In this document: positions 1 through 8,356 of the stretch, piece by piece
Layout of the letters: each line of letters starts with the position of its first letter
Position numbering within the stretch: the stretch's first letter is position 1
Origin: CAWUJT01 sp963922715
Lineage (GTDB): Bacteria > Pseudomonadota > Alphaproteobacteria > Rhodobacterales > Rhodobacteraceae
Assembly (NCBI GenBank): GCA_963922715.1
Contig: CAWUJT010000039.1
Location: 1-19,143 of the forward strand
Reading direction: 5' to 3'
Length of the DNA stretch: 19,143 nt
The notes under the pieces: model-generated
The model's database searches: none
The model's input: only the letters and a program-made list of their open reading frames with translations
What the model was told of the DNA's origin: nothing
Position numbers and translations under genes: made by a program

Positions 1-749
1 GCCTCTGGGCGCCCGTCCAAATCCTCTAAACGATCAGGCAACGGATCAGGGTCTGTTTTTGCCTTTTTGATCTTTTTTGCAATCGTATCGGCGTCATCCG
101 TCAGGTTGATGCGGCTCATATCAGAGGGGTCAGACTTTGACATTTTTCGTGATCCATCCCGCAAACTCATCACACGGGTTGCAGCGCCTTCGATCACCGG
201 CTCTGTGATTGGGAAAAAATCCACGCCAAAGTCATGGTTGAACTTTGTGGCGATGTCGCGCGTCAACTCCAGATGCTGCTTTTGATCCTCACCCACCGGC
301 ACATGGGTGGCGTGATACGCCAAGATATCCGCCGCCATCAGCGCGGGATACCCAAACAGGCCCAAAGATGCGGCCTCCGCATGCTTGCCGGCTTTGTCTT
401 TCCACTGGGTCATGCGCCCCATCCACCCCATACGCGCGACACAGTTAAACACCCAGCCCAGTTGGGTGTGCTCGGGGACTTGGCTTTGATTGAACAAAAT
501 TGAGCGTTCAGGATCAATGCCAGCGGCAATGAAGCCAGCGCATAACTCTCGGGTATTGTGGCGAAGTGTTTGCGGATCTTGCCAGACTGTGATCGCATGA
601 AGATCTACCATGCAATAAATGGTTTCAAACTCAGCTTCGTCTTGCATATCTACAAAGCGTTTGATCGCGCCGAGGTAATTGCCCAATGTCAATCCACCCG
701 AGGGCTGGATCCCCGAAAACACCCGTTTTGTGAAACTTGTTTCTGCCAT
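1..749 (-). CDS. trpS: Tryptophanyl-tRNA synthetase, C-terminus cut by window edge
   Basis: Class I aminoacyl-tRNA synthetase that activates tryptophan with ATP and charges tRNA-Trp in the cytoplasm. Translating the minus strand from the ATG at 749 gives an open frame to the left edge, about 249 residues; bacterial TrpS is usually 330-350, so roughly the last quarter lies outside. The N-terminus has the FSGIQPSGGLTLGNYLGA segment, where TLGN (about residues 21-24) is the family version of the HIGH ATP-binding signature. The second signature, KMSKS, is intact at about residues 202-206, followed by DPSD. A purine-rich GAGGGG lies just upstream of the ATG. The gene is divergent from the rhomboid-like gene at 827. 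Identification is firm; only completeness is unknown. Confidence 0.95.
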   Translation of the reverse strand, partial: MAETSFTKRVFSGIQPSGGLTLGNYLGAIKRFVDMQDEAEFETIYCMVDLHAITVWQDPQTLRHNTRELCAGFIAAGIDPERSILFNQSQVPEHTQLGWVFNCVARMGWMGRMTQWKDKAGKHAEAASLGLFGYPALMAADILAYHATHVPVGEDQKQHLELTRDIATKFNHDFGVDFFPITEPVIEGAATRVMSLRDGSRKMSKSDPSDMSRINLTDDADTIAKKIKKAKTDPDPLPDRLEDLDGRPE

Positions 750-826
750 AACCCCTCGCGCACTGGCACTTTCCGATCATCACGCATAAGCAGACGGGAA
801 AGAACCGTCAACCAAAGTCTCCCCCT

Positions 827-1507
827 ATGTCTGATTTCCAGTCTCCCTTTCAAAACCTGCCCAAAGTCGTCGTTGGGCTTGCGACCGTGCTCATCGGTCT
901 TGAACTTTTGTTTCAAGGCGCGGAAACAGGGCTTTACGGAGGACCACAGGCGATATCCTGGCGCTTGAACGCCATTCAATTTTATGGCTTTTCCGATCCG
1001 GTGTTCGATTGGATGGTGCGCAATCGCCTTTTTCCGACAGAGCACCTGGTTCGGTTTTTCACCTTTCCCTTTTTGCATGGCGGTTTTGTGCATGCGGTCT
1101 TTCCCGTGGTGTTTATTTTGGCCATTGGCAAGGCCATATCTGGGACCTTTTCGGCTTGGCGTGTGCTTGTCATTTACTTCGGGGCCAGCATCTTTGGCGC
1201 CCTGGTCTATGGCTTGATTTTGCAAACCCAGGTGCCGCTTTATGGTGGGATGACCGGGGCCTATGGCCTTATCGGGGCCTTTACCTATATCCTTTGGCAA
1301 CGCGCCCGCCGGATGGGAGAGCCCCCTTACAAAGCCTTTACACTCATCGGAATGCTGACGGCTTTACAACTCCTTTTCGGAGGGCTTTTTGGTGTGGGTC
1401 CGTCATGGCTTGCCGAATTGGCGGGATTTCTATGTGGCTTTGTCGTGGCCTTCCCACTGGGACCGGGTGGATGGCGCAGCTTAAAGTCCCTCATGCGCAA
1501 CAGGTGA
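827..1507 (+). CDS. Rhomboid-family membrane protein, predicted catalytically inactive
   Basis: A 226-residue polytopic membrane protein with about six hydrophobic segments in the rhomboid arrangement. Family landmarks are visible: the FLHGGFVHA stretch (residues 82-90) corresponds to the TM2 HxxxxH region, YGGMTGAYG (139-147) corresponds to the TM4 GxSG loop, and ELAGFLCGF (197-205) corresponds to the TM6 HxxG segment. In an active rhomboid, TM4 has the nucleophilic Ser and TM6 the catalytic His. Here the Ser position is Thr143, the His position is Glu197, and the TM2 Asn that helps form the oxyanion hole aligns with Pro93. The hydrolase is therefore probably dead, and the protein may be a membrane chaperone-like pseudoprotease. 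The only suitable ATG is at 827 and has no clear Shine-Dalgarno sequence. Its last 27 bases overlap the murJ 3' end on the other strand. The partner or substrate is unknown. Confidence 0.85.
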   Translation: MSDFQSPFQNLPKVVVGLATVLIGLELLFQGAETGLYGGPQAISWRLNAIQFYGFSDPVFDWMVRNRLFPTEHLVRFFTFPFLHGGFVHAVFPVVFILAIGKAISGTFSAWRVLVIYFGASIFGALVYGLILQTQVPLYGGMTGAYGLIGAFTYILWQRARRMGEPPYKAFTLIGMLTALQLLFGGLFGVGPSWLAELAGFLCGFVVAFPLGPGGWRSLKSLMRNR

Positions 1508-3049
1508 ACTGCGACGCAGGGCGGCACGCAATTCAGACAACTGGTAGGCTCCAAGGATTTGCCCCGTCAAAGCAAACATGCCCATTCCCGACAGAACAAG
1601 TCCAAGAAGGACCAAAACAGAAATTCCAGGCATCATAAAAAATGGCGCAAGAAGGGTTTGCACAGCCCACACACCAAGCCCCATAAGAAATGACGCGGCA
1701 CATATGCGGATCAGACGCGCGTGAAAGCGGCTGTCAAGCTTGGCAGATGGACCCATTGTCCTGCGACCGCGCAGAAGCAGAACAACCATGACCCAAGCAG
1801 CCAAGGTGGTGCCCCAAGCGGCCGCAACATACCCAATGGCATACGACAGACCGATTGCCACACAGGCATTCACCAGCAAAGAAACAAGCGCATACCGCAA
1901 AGGTGTTTTGGTGTCTTCTCGCGCGAAATAGAGCGGTTGCAATGTTTTTTGTAGGACGAAGGCTGGCAGACCCAAAGCATAGATTTGCAAAGCCAGCGCT
2001 GTTTGCGCGGTGTCAAACGCTGTGAAAGCCTGACCTTCAAACAGAACGCGGATAATGGGCGTGGCGGCAACAGTCAAAGCCACGGCAGACGGCAAGGTGA
2101 ACAGCAGTGCCAGTTCGGTGGCCCGGGAAAAGCTCTGTTGGGCGCCTTGCGGATCATTCGCGCGCAGTTGGCGTGACAATTCCGGCAAAAGAACGATGCC
2201 GATGGCAATACCCACAACACCGAGCGGCAGTTGATAAAGCCGATCGGCCATGGACAACCAAACAATCGCACCTTCGGTGAAGCTGGCCACCTGCCGCCCT
2301 ACCAGTAGGTTGATTTGCACCACCCCGCCTGCAAGTGCTGCAGGTGCTGCGATCACGGCCAGGTGTTTAAGGTCCGGCGTCAAACGTGGGCGGCGCAGTG
2401 TCAGCTTATGGCCCGCGCGCCATGCGGCGGCATAGACAAGCCCAAGTTGCGCAATGCCGCCAAGAGGAACGGACCAAGCGAGCGTTTGTCCGATGTCAGG
2501 TGCTGTGTCCCAGTCTAAAACCACAACCAAGGCGAGCGCTAGAATGAAAACGACGTTAAGCAAAACAGGTGCGGCTGCGGCCGCCAAATAGCGGCGGTTG
2601 GCATTCAGTAGTCCCGAGATCAGAGCGGCAAGGGAAATTAATAAAATGTAGGGAAACGCGATGCGCCCATAAAAGACAGCAAGCTCAAACCGCATATCCC
2701 CCGCAAACCCCGAGGCCATCGCCCAAACCAGCACAGGCATTCCGATCATTCCAAGGGCAGAGAAGATCAACAAAACCACAAACAGGCCACTGAAAGCATC
2801 GCGCGCGAAAGCATCGGCGTCATCATCGGCCTCGAGCTTTTTGGCGTAAAGCGGTACAAACGCCATGTTAAATGCACCTTCGGCAAAAAACCGGCGAAAC
2901 ATATTGGGCAAAGCAAAGGCGACCCAGAACGCCTCGGCCACAGGTCCGGCCCCCAGCATGCGGGCAATAAAAATATCGCGGGCAAAGCCCATAATGCGGC
3001 TGAGCAAGGTCCATGCCCCCACCGTCATGAAACCTCTCAGCAGCATCAC
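1481..3049 (-). CDS. murJ: Lipid II flippase MurJ (MviN family)
   Basis: Inner-membrane MOP-superfamily flippase that moves the peptidoglycan precursor lipid II to the periplasmic face. The 522-residue product has the normal length and about 14 hydrophobic segments. The N-terminus carries the typical MurJ stretch: LLSRIMGFARDI at about 16-27, then LGAGPVAEAFWVAF and PNMFRRFFAEGAFNMAFVPL, which contain conserved arginines of the central cavity. The start is either the GTG at 3049 or the ATG one codon later; either way it directly follows the glnD stop (TAA then GTGATG), so translation is probably coupled to glnD. The 3' end overlaps the convergent rhomboid-like gene by 27 bases. Function is assigned with high confidence. 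Confidence 0.96.
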   Translation of the reverse strand: MMLLRGFMTVGAWTLLSRIMGFARDIFIARMLGAGPVAEAFWVAFALPNMFRRFFAEGAFNMAFVPLYAKKLEADDDADAFARDAFSGLFVVLLIFSALGMIGMPVLVWAMASGFAGDMRFELAVFYGRIAFPYILLISLAALISGLLNANRRYLAAAAAPVLLNVVFILALALVVVLDWDTAPDIGQTLAWSVPLGGIAQLGLVYAAAWRAGHKLTLRRPRLTPDLKHLAVIAAPAALAGGVVQINLLVGRQVASFTEGAIVWLSMADRLYQLPLGVVGIAIGIVLLPELSRQLRANDPQGAQQSFSRATELALLFTLPSAVALTVAATPIIRVLFEGQAFTAFDTAQTALALQIYALGLPAFVLQKTLQPLYFAREDTKTPLRYALVSLLVNACVAIGLSYAIGYVAAAWGTTLAAWVMVVLLLRGRRTMGPSAKLDSRFHARLIRICAASFLMGLGVWAVQTLLAPFFMMPGISVLVLLGLVLSGMGMFALTGQILGAYQLSELRAALRRSSPVAHEGL

Positions 3050-5812
3050 TTATGCCCCGGCCCGTTCGGCCACTCTGGCAATCGCGGCCCGCAAACGCTT
3101 TTCCAAATCTTTTTGGCGGGCTGCTGCGTGCAATTTCAGACCAAACATATCTTTCACATAAAACGTATCGACAACCTGTGCCCCATAGGTCGCGATCATC
3201 GCCGATGATATGGAAATATTCGCCGAGGCCAGCGTATGTGCCAGGTCATAAAGCAAGCCTGGGCGATCGCGCGTGTCCACCTCTATGATCGTATAAATGT
3301 CTGACCCCTCGTTATCGAACGTGATAGACGTTGGGACGTTGAAAGAGCGTTCACGTTTTTTCAAGGAATGACTTTCCAGCGCCTCTCGGGCAATAACCTG
3401 ACCGTGCAATGTCTTTTCAATCATTTTGTGCAAACGTGGCAGACGTTCCATATCGAATGGCTTGCCTTCATGGTCCTGAAGCCAAAAAACAGTCGTTGCA
3501 TAGCCATCTTTGGATGTGAAAATACGTGCATCAACGATGTTTGCGCTGACAAGCGTCAAGGCCCCTGTAAGGCGCGCGAAAATGCCAGGGTGATTGGCCA
3601 GTGCAAAAATGGCGCGGGTGGCATCGCGATCGGGGTCAGGCTCTAACTCGACGCGAATTTCGTCATCGGGCAAATCTTTCAGCAAATAAGCGAAACGCAC
3701 TTGCGCCATGGTTGGCAATCCTTGCCAATAAGAAGAATAATGGCGCCTGATTTCAGCGCGCAAATCAGCCTCTGACCAATCCGGCAAGGCCGCCCGAAAC
3801 AGCCTGCGGGCCTTGGCTTCACGATTGACAAGGTTGATGGCCTCCAGTCCTTCTGCAAGCCCATGGTCCGTTGCTCGATAGAAGGCACGGATCATCTGCG
3901 CTTTCCAGTTGTTCCAAACATTTGGGCCGACACCACGGATGTCACAAACAGTCAACAAAGTTAGCAAGTCCAAGCGCTTTTTCGTTTTGACAGCTTTAGC
4001 GAAATCGCGGATTGTCCGCGGATCTGAAATGTCGCGCTTTTGTGTCATATCCGACATCAAAAGATGATGGCGCACAAGCCATTCGACCGTTTCACACTCC
4101 TCACGTTTTAGGCCTAAGCGCGGCGTGACTTTTCGGGCGATCTGCGCCCCTAGGATCGAATGATCCTCGGAGCGTCCTTTTCCAATATCGTGCAAAAGAA
4201 GCGCTACATAAAGCACACGACGATTCACCCCAGAGCGTAGGATTTTGGTTGACAGCGGAAGGTCTTCGGCGTGCAGCCCTTGTTCTATTTCAGCCAGATT
4301 GGAAATCACCTGAATCGTATGCTCATCAACCGTATAGCTGTGGTAGGTATTGAATTGCATCATAGCCACGATCGGGGCAAACTCTGGTAAAAATGCCGCT
4401 AGAACGCCCAGTTCATTCATACGTCGCAAGGCCCGTTCTGGATTTCCATGCTTCAGGAGCAGATCAAGGAATAGTCTGTTGGCTTCAGGGTCTTCCCGCA
4501 TCGGCTGATCAATCAAATGCAAGTGCGATACCACTAGCCGCATCGTATCAGGATGTAACAACAGCCCGCTGCGCAGCGCTTCTTCGAAAACTCTCAAAAG
4601 GTTGAGCTTGTTGGCAAGAAACATATCCTGGTCTATAATGGTTAATCGTCCTTGCTTCAGGCCGTAGGGGGCTTTCAATCTGCGGCGCCGACGGCCTTTG
4701 AAAAACTCCAGAAATCCAGGTTCATCTTTGAGGTTATCAGCCTCAAGGGCGGTGAGCAAAATACGCGTGACTTCGCCCACTTTCGTCGCATGACGAAAAT
4801 AATTTTGCATGAAATGTTCCACACCGCGACGACCGGTATGATCTCGATACCCCATGCGTTTGGCCACTTCGACTTGTTGGTCAAATGTCAGTATGTCAGA
4901 ACCACGGTTGGCAAGAATATGAAGATGGCATCTTACCGCCCAGAGGAAACTGCCCGCAGACTCGAAACTCTCAAACTCTTCATTTGAGAAAACGTTCAGA
5001 GACACAAGATCGGCAACATTTTGCACATTATAGCGATATTTTGCGATCCAATAAAGCGTTTGCAGATCCCTCAGACCCCCTTTTGCCTCTTTGACATTGG
5101 GTTCTAGAATATATCGGTTGCCGCCGTGTTTGCGATGGCGTTCATCGCGCTCAGAAAGTTTTGCCGCAATGAAATTACGGGCGGTTCTAGAGAACAAGTC
5201 GCGCCAAAGTTTTTCTCCAAGGATATCTGCGGTTTTCTGCGCGCCGCAAAGAAACCTGCGTTCCAGAAGGGAGGTGCGTATCGTAATGTCATCGCGGGCA
5301 AGATGAAGACAATCGCGTAGGGACCGCGATGAATGACCGACATGCAGTTTCAAATCCCATAACACGTATAGAATGGTTTCAATAACCCGCTCCACCCAAG
5401 GCGTGATTTTAAAAGGGGTCAGGAACAGAAGATCCACGTCCGAGTATGGGGCCATTTCACCTCTGCCATATCCACCGACAGCGATGACCGCGAACTGATC
5501 TCCAGCTGACGGCGTCGTATTTGGGTGTATCTTCTCCGTTGCCAGCCAATAAGCTGCGTTCACCAGACAATCCGTAAGATAGCTATAGGCCTGGGTCACC
5601 CCCTCGGAGCTTGTGGGGCGTTTGGCAAAGGCTTTTTCAATCGCGTCACGCCCGGACACCTGGGCCGCATTGAGGATTTTGACCGCATGAGAGCTGAACT
5701 CCACGTCGGACTTAGGACCGTTATCACATGTGATGTTCGCAAGCTGATCCAGAACCGACAGTTGGTCAAAAATAAGATGTGGGGGGCAGATAAGTTGACC
5801 CGATGGTGCCAT
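3050..5812 (-). CDS. glnD: Bifunctional PII uridylyltransferase/uridylyl-removing enzyme
   Basis: Cytoplasmic nitrogen sensor: it adds UMP to PII proteins (GlnB/GlnK) under nitrogen limitation and removes it when glutamine is high. Starting at the ATG at 5812 the product has 920 residues, the usual alphaproteobacterial size. Domains in order: a nucleotidyltransferase core with GGYGRGE (113-119) and the metal-binding SDVD (124-127); a central helical region; an HD hydrolase domain with LLLHDIGKGRSEDHS (His-Asp about 541-542); and two C-terminal ACT domains (about 732-810 and 842-915) for glutamine sensing. The frame stays open upstream to 5977, but that part lies in the 3' end of the lipoprotein gene and does not look like GlnD, so I chose 5812, which leaves a 34-base gap. 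The stop abuts the murJ start. All catalytic motifs are present. Confidence 0.95.
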   Translation of the reverse strand: MAPSGQLICPPHLIFDQLSVLDQLANITCDNGPKSDVEFSSHAVKILNAAQVSGRDAIEKAFAKRPTSSEGVTQAYSYLTDCLVNAAYWLATEKIHPNTTPSAGDQFAVIAVGGYGRGEMAPYSDVDLLFLTPFKITPWVERVIETILYVLWDLKLHVGHSSRSLRDCLHLARDDITIRTSLLERRFLCGAQKTADILGEKLWRDLFSRTARNFIAAKLSERDERHRKHGGNRYILEPNVKEAKGGLRDLQTLYWIAKYRYNVQNVADLVSLNVFSNEEFESFESAGSFLWAVRCHLHILANRGSDILTFDQQVEVAKRMGYRDHTGRRGVEHFMQNYFRHATKVGEVTRILLTALEADNLKDEPGFLEFFKGRRRRRLKAPYGLKQGRLTIIDQDMFLANKLNLLRVFEEALRSGLLLHPDTMRLVVSHLHLIDQPMREDPEANRLFLDLLLKHGNPERALRRMNELGVLAAFLPEFAPIVAMMQFNTYHSYTVDEHTIQVISNLAEIEQGLHAEDLPLSTKILRSGVNRRVLYVALLLHDIGKGRSEDHSILGAQIARKVTPRLGLKREECETVEWLVRHHLLMSDMTQKRDISDPRTIRDFAKAVKTKKRLDLLTLLTVCDIRGVGPNVWNNWKAQMIRAFYRATDHGLAEGLEAINLVNREAKARRLFRAALPDWSEADLRAEIRRHYSSYWQGLPTMAQVRFAYLLKDLPDDEIRVELEPDPDRDATRAIFALANHPGIFARLTGALTLVSANIVDARIFTSKDGYATTVFWLQDHEGKPFDMERLPRLHKMIEKTLHGQVIAREALESHSLKKRERSFNVPTSITFDNEGSDIYTIIEVDTRDRPGLLYDLAHTLASANISISSAMIATYGAQVVDTFYVKDMFGLKLHAAARQKDLEKRLRAAIARVAERAGA

Positions 5813-5846
5813 GACCAACTCTTGAGGGGAAGTAATAGCGATTATG

Positions 5847-7025
5847 TTAAAAGCCCGCGTTGTCAAAACGTCTTGCGGCTGGTGAAACCACTTGTATTTG
5901 TCCATCAACAACCCGTGCCACGGCAAGCGCGCGTTCATTCGTACCATCGGCTCGGAACCGGAATATACCGTTGACACCAGCGAAACCGGAAGGTGTTGTA
6001 AGTTGTGTAGCGCTAAATTCTGAAGCCCCCGATGTTACGAGTGCGCCAATCGCGGCAATACCATCATATCCAAATCCGGCTAATGGATGGGCGGTACGCC
6101 CGTAGATTGATTGAAATTTTTGCTCAAATCTCTGATAAAGTGCCGGATCAGGCAATGCAAAAAGTCCCCCTTGAAGCCCCTGTAATGACAATGCTTCAAC
6201 AGGGATATCCCAGCGCGCCAACCCCATGAACTGAGTCGCTTGGGAGTTAACGCCCGCTTCGGGCAGAAGTTGTGCAAAAAGCGGTAGCGCACCAGAGGTG
6301 CCAGAAGTTAAAAAGATACCGTTCGCGGCTGTTTGCGCCACAGCATCGCGAACTTCTGGGACAGCTTGGACAACACCGTTTTGGCTCAACGCGTAAGAAA
6401 CGGTTTGCATAATTTGCACGCCCGTTTGACGCGCCGCATTTTGAACAGCGGATTGCGCAAACTGTCCCGCCGTATCATTGGCGGACAGCAAGACAATACG
6501 ATTCCGCCCTTGGGTATTGGCATAGGACAGAACCCGCGTTGCTATGGTTTCAAATGTATTTCCCAGCAAAAAGACATTTCTGCTGGCCACAGATGTATTA
6601 TTGGAAAATGATAGAACGTTTATCCCTTGACTTGCCACGGTTGACCCAACAATGGCTGCAACATCCGCATAAACAGGACCAAGGATGATCTGGGCCCCGT
6701 CTTCTACGGCTTTTTGTGCCACAGCCCCGACAGTGGTCGGATTGGCCGCTGTATTGTAAACTGTTAATGTAACACTTGCCCCGGAAAGATCAGAGATCGC
6801 CATGCGCGCGGCATCTTCAAGGTCGCGGGCGACAATCTCATCGCCTGGCTGTGCAGACCCATAAGGCAGAAACAAAGCAACGCGCACAGGCTGCGATTGA
6901 CTGATGCCAGGCCCTTCACTTGTTGTCAGCGGAGAGCAACCAGCGATCAGTATTGCACAACCTATGCCGGTCCATATTCTCTTGTGCGCACGAAAAAGAT
7001 CTGTCAGCAGTTGCTTGAGCGCCAT
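5847..7025 (-). CDS. Penicillin-binding protein activator (LpoA-like lipoprotein)
   Basis: A 392-residue outer-membrane lipoprotein with a periplasmic-binding-protein fold, of the LpoA/YraM type (PF04348-like or related Peripla_BP_6). In enterics LpoA reaches across the periplasm to activate the bifunctional transpeptidase PBP1a. The N-terminus is a lipoprotein signal: basic residues, the hydrophobic stretch GIGCAILIAGC, and a lipobox with Cys30; Ser at +2 favours outer-membrane sorting. The body has segments such as RVALFLPYGSAQPGDEI and DGAQIILGPVYADV that are typical of this fold. It is shorter than E. coli LpoA (about 680 residues) because it lacks the N-terminal TPR domain, as is common in alphaproteobacteria. 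A strong Shine-Dalgarno sequence supports the start. It leads the run into glnD and murJ and is divergent from rsmI, its usual neighbour. The exact PBP partner is inferred. Confidence 0.85.
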   Translation of the reverse strand: MALKQLLTDLFRAHKRIWTGIGCAILIAGCSPLTTSEGPGISQSQPVRVALFLPYGSAQPGDEIVARDLEDAARMAISDLSGASVTLTVYNTAANPTTVGAVAQKAVEDGAQIILGPVYADVAAIVGSTVASQGINVLSFSNNTSVASRNVFLLGNTFETIATRVLSYANTQGRNRIVLLSANDTAGQFAQSAVQNAARQTGVQIMQTVSYALSQNGVVQAVPEVRDAVAQTAANGIFLTSGTSGALPLFAQLLPEAGVNSQATQFMGLARWDIPVEALSLQGLQGGLFALPDPALYQRFEQKFQSIYGRTAHPLAGFGYDGIAAIGALVTSGASEFSATQLTTPSGFAGVNGIFRFRADGTNERALAVARVVDGQIQVVSPAARRFDNAGF

Positions 7026-7031
7026 CCAGAA

Positions 7032-7038
7032 CCTCCTT
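7032..7038 (-). promoter_or_regulatory. Ribosome binding site of the LpoA-like gene
   Basis: On the minus strand AAGGAGG, a full anti-16S match, stands 6 bases before the ATG at 7025. It is the strongest Shine-Dalgarno sequence in the window and fixes the start of the lipoprotein. Confidence 0.75.
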
Positions 7039-7124
7039 TTTTATCGAGGGTATGTTTATTCTGAAACTACCCATAGAATGTGACTAAGACAACGGAGTAT
7101 AACAAACAAGGACAAGAAAAACCT

Positions 7125-7982
7125 ATGGATATTGGCCGTTCACCGCTGTCTCCGGGACTTTATCTTGTGGCAACGCCCATTGGGTCAGCCCGCGACATCA
7201 CATTGCGTGCACTTGATGTTTTAACGCAGGCTGATGTTTTGGCGGCGGAAGATACCCGCACAACGCGGCGGCTTCTGGATATTCACGGGATCGCCTTGAA
7301 CGGGCGTCCCTTGCGGAGTTACCACGATCACAGCCCACTGAAAGACCGCGCGTATTTTATGGAGAAGATCGCAGCGGGCAACAGTGTTGCCTATGTCAGC
7401 GAAGCTGGAACCCCTCTCGTCGCAGATCCTGGCTTTCGGCTGGTGCAAGATGCAATCAATGCCGGGGTTTCCGTGGTTCCTGTTCCCGGGGCTTCGGCTG
7501 TGCTCGCAGCTCTGGTCGTCAGTGGGTTGCCCACGGATCGATTTATGTTTGCAGGCTTTTTGCCAAATTCGACAACGGCCCGTCGGAAAGCGTTAGAAAA
7601 CCTGCAAGTGGTGCCGGCAACTTTGGTGATCTATGAAAGTCCGCGGAGAATTTTGAATCTTATCGAAGATGCGATCGCGACCTTTGGTCCAGACAGACCT
7701 GCAGCTTTAGCAAGGGAACTTACCAAAACCTTTGAGGAATGTCGGCGGGGTACACTTGAACATCTCTACCATCAGTTACACAAAGCGCCTGCACGTGGCG
7801 AATGTGTGCTTTTGGTGAACCGGGCCGGGGAAGAGGTGATTTCAGACGCACAACTGGTGATGTTTTTGCAAAGCGCCCTTGAAACTCAGAGTGTCAAAGA
7901 AGCCGTGGCTGAGGTGACAAAAGCGACGGGTCTGCCCAGACGACAGGTCTATCAAAGGGCCTTGGAGTTGAACAAGCCGTGA
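7125..7982 (+). CDS. rsmI: 16S rRNA (cytidine-1402-2'-O)-methyltransferase
   Basis: SAM-dependent methylase that adds the 2'-O-methyl group to C1402 of 16S rRNA in the ribosomal decoding centre. The 285-residue protein has the tetrapyrrole-methylase-like fold with the RsmI signatures: GLYLVATPIGSARDITLRAL near the N-terminus, LAAEDTRTTRRLL, VSEAGTPLVADPG (most homologues have Asp where this one has Glu), VPVPGASA and the ESPRRI segment. An in-frame GTG lies at 7080, but it has no ribosome binding site and its extra 15 residues look unlike the family, so I prefer the ATG at 7125; an AAGGA lies upstream at a rather long distance. The stop overlaps the yraN start by four bases (GTGA), implying coupled translation. 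It is divergent from the LpoA-like gene, a common neighbourhood across Proteobacteria. Confidence 0.93.
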   Translation: MDIGRSPLSPGLYLVATPIGSARDITLRALDVLTQADVLAAEDTRTTRRLLDIHGIALNGRPLRSYHDHSPLKDRAYFMEKIAAGNSVAYVSEAGTPLVADPGFRLVQDAINAGVSVVPVPGASAVLAALVVSGLPTDRFMFAGFLPNSTTARRKALENLQVVPATLVIYESPRRILNLIEDAIATFGPDRPAALARELTKTFEECRRGTLEHLYHQLHKAPARGECVLLVNRAGEEVISDAQLVMFLQSALETQSVKEAVAEVTKATGLPRRQVYQRALELNKP

Positions 7983-8335
7983 CCCAGGGCAAACGCAATA
8001 ACTTGGCAGGTTTGGCCGCAGAAGAGCGCGTGGCCGAACAATATGTCGCGCAAGGTGCTGTGCTCAAACACATGCGGTGGCGCGGCACGCAAGGGGAGAT
8101 TGATCTTATCGTCGAGAAGAACGCCACGATAATCTGCATTGAAGTCAAGCAAAGCCGCACTCTGGACGCTGCTGCCTACCATCTACGCCCGCCACAAATT
8201 GCCCGGCTGCACCAAACCGCCCAGGAATATCTTGACACATTGCAGGATGGCGGATTGCGCGATGTGCGATTTGATGTGGCGCTTGTGGATACACAAGGCC
8301 GGATCAATATCCTGCAAAATGCCCTTTGGGTATAA
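7979..8335 (+). CDS. yraN: YraN family protein (UPF0102), predicted nuclease-fold
   Basis: A 118-residue protein of the UPF0102 family, which has a PD-(D/E)XK restriction-endonuclease-like fold; its cellular role is not established. The core is visible: RWRGTQGEIDLIV followed by ICIEVKQS, giving the Glu-Asp...Glu-x-Lys set expected of the active site. The start is a GTG inside the rsmI stop (GTGA overlap), so it probably depends on translation of rsmI. No alternative start nearby would keep the N-terminal helix NLAGLAAEERVAEQYV. The rsmI-yraN pairing is widespread and supports the call. It is convergent with the phosphomannomutase gene, leaving only 21 bases between their stops. Confidence 0.9.
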   Translation: MTQGKRNNLAGLAAEERVAEQYVAQGAVLKHMRWRGTQGEIDLIVEKNATIICIEVKQSRTLDAAAYHLRPPQIARLHQTAQEYLDTLQDGGLRDVRFDVALVDTQGRINILQNALWV

Positions 8336-8356
8336 CGCCTTACGCCCGCGCATCGA

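Noticed and set aside
793..809. GACGG/CCGTC small hairpin between trpS and the rhomboid-like gene
   Set aside because: Five base pairs in a 77-base divergent gap, with no further support as a regulatory site.
689..1300. 203-codon minus-strand frame across the trpS start and the rhomboid-like gene
   Set aside because: Shadow frame antisense to a clear membrane protein; its composition (many His, Lys, Gly, Pro) is that of an antisense artefact.
7080..7124. In-frame GTG giving rsmI 15 extra residues
   Set aside because: No Shine-Dalgarno sequence and the added residues (MTKTTEYNKQGQEKP) do not resemble the RsmI N-terminus; the ATG at 7125 fits better.
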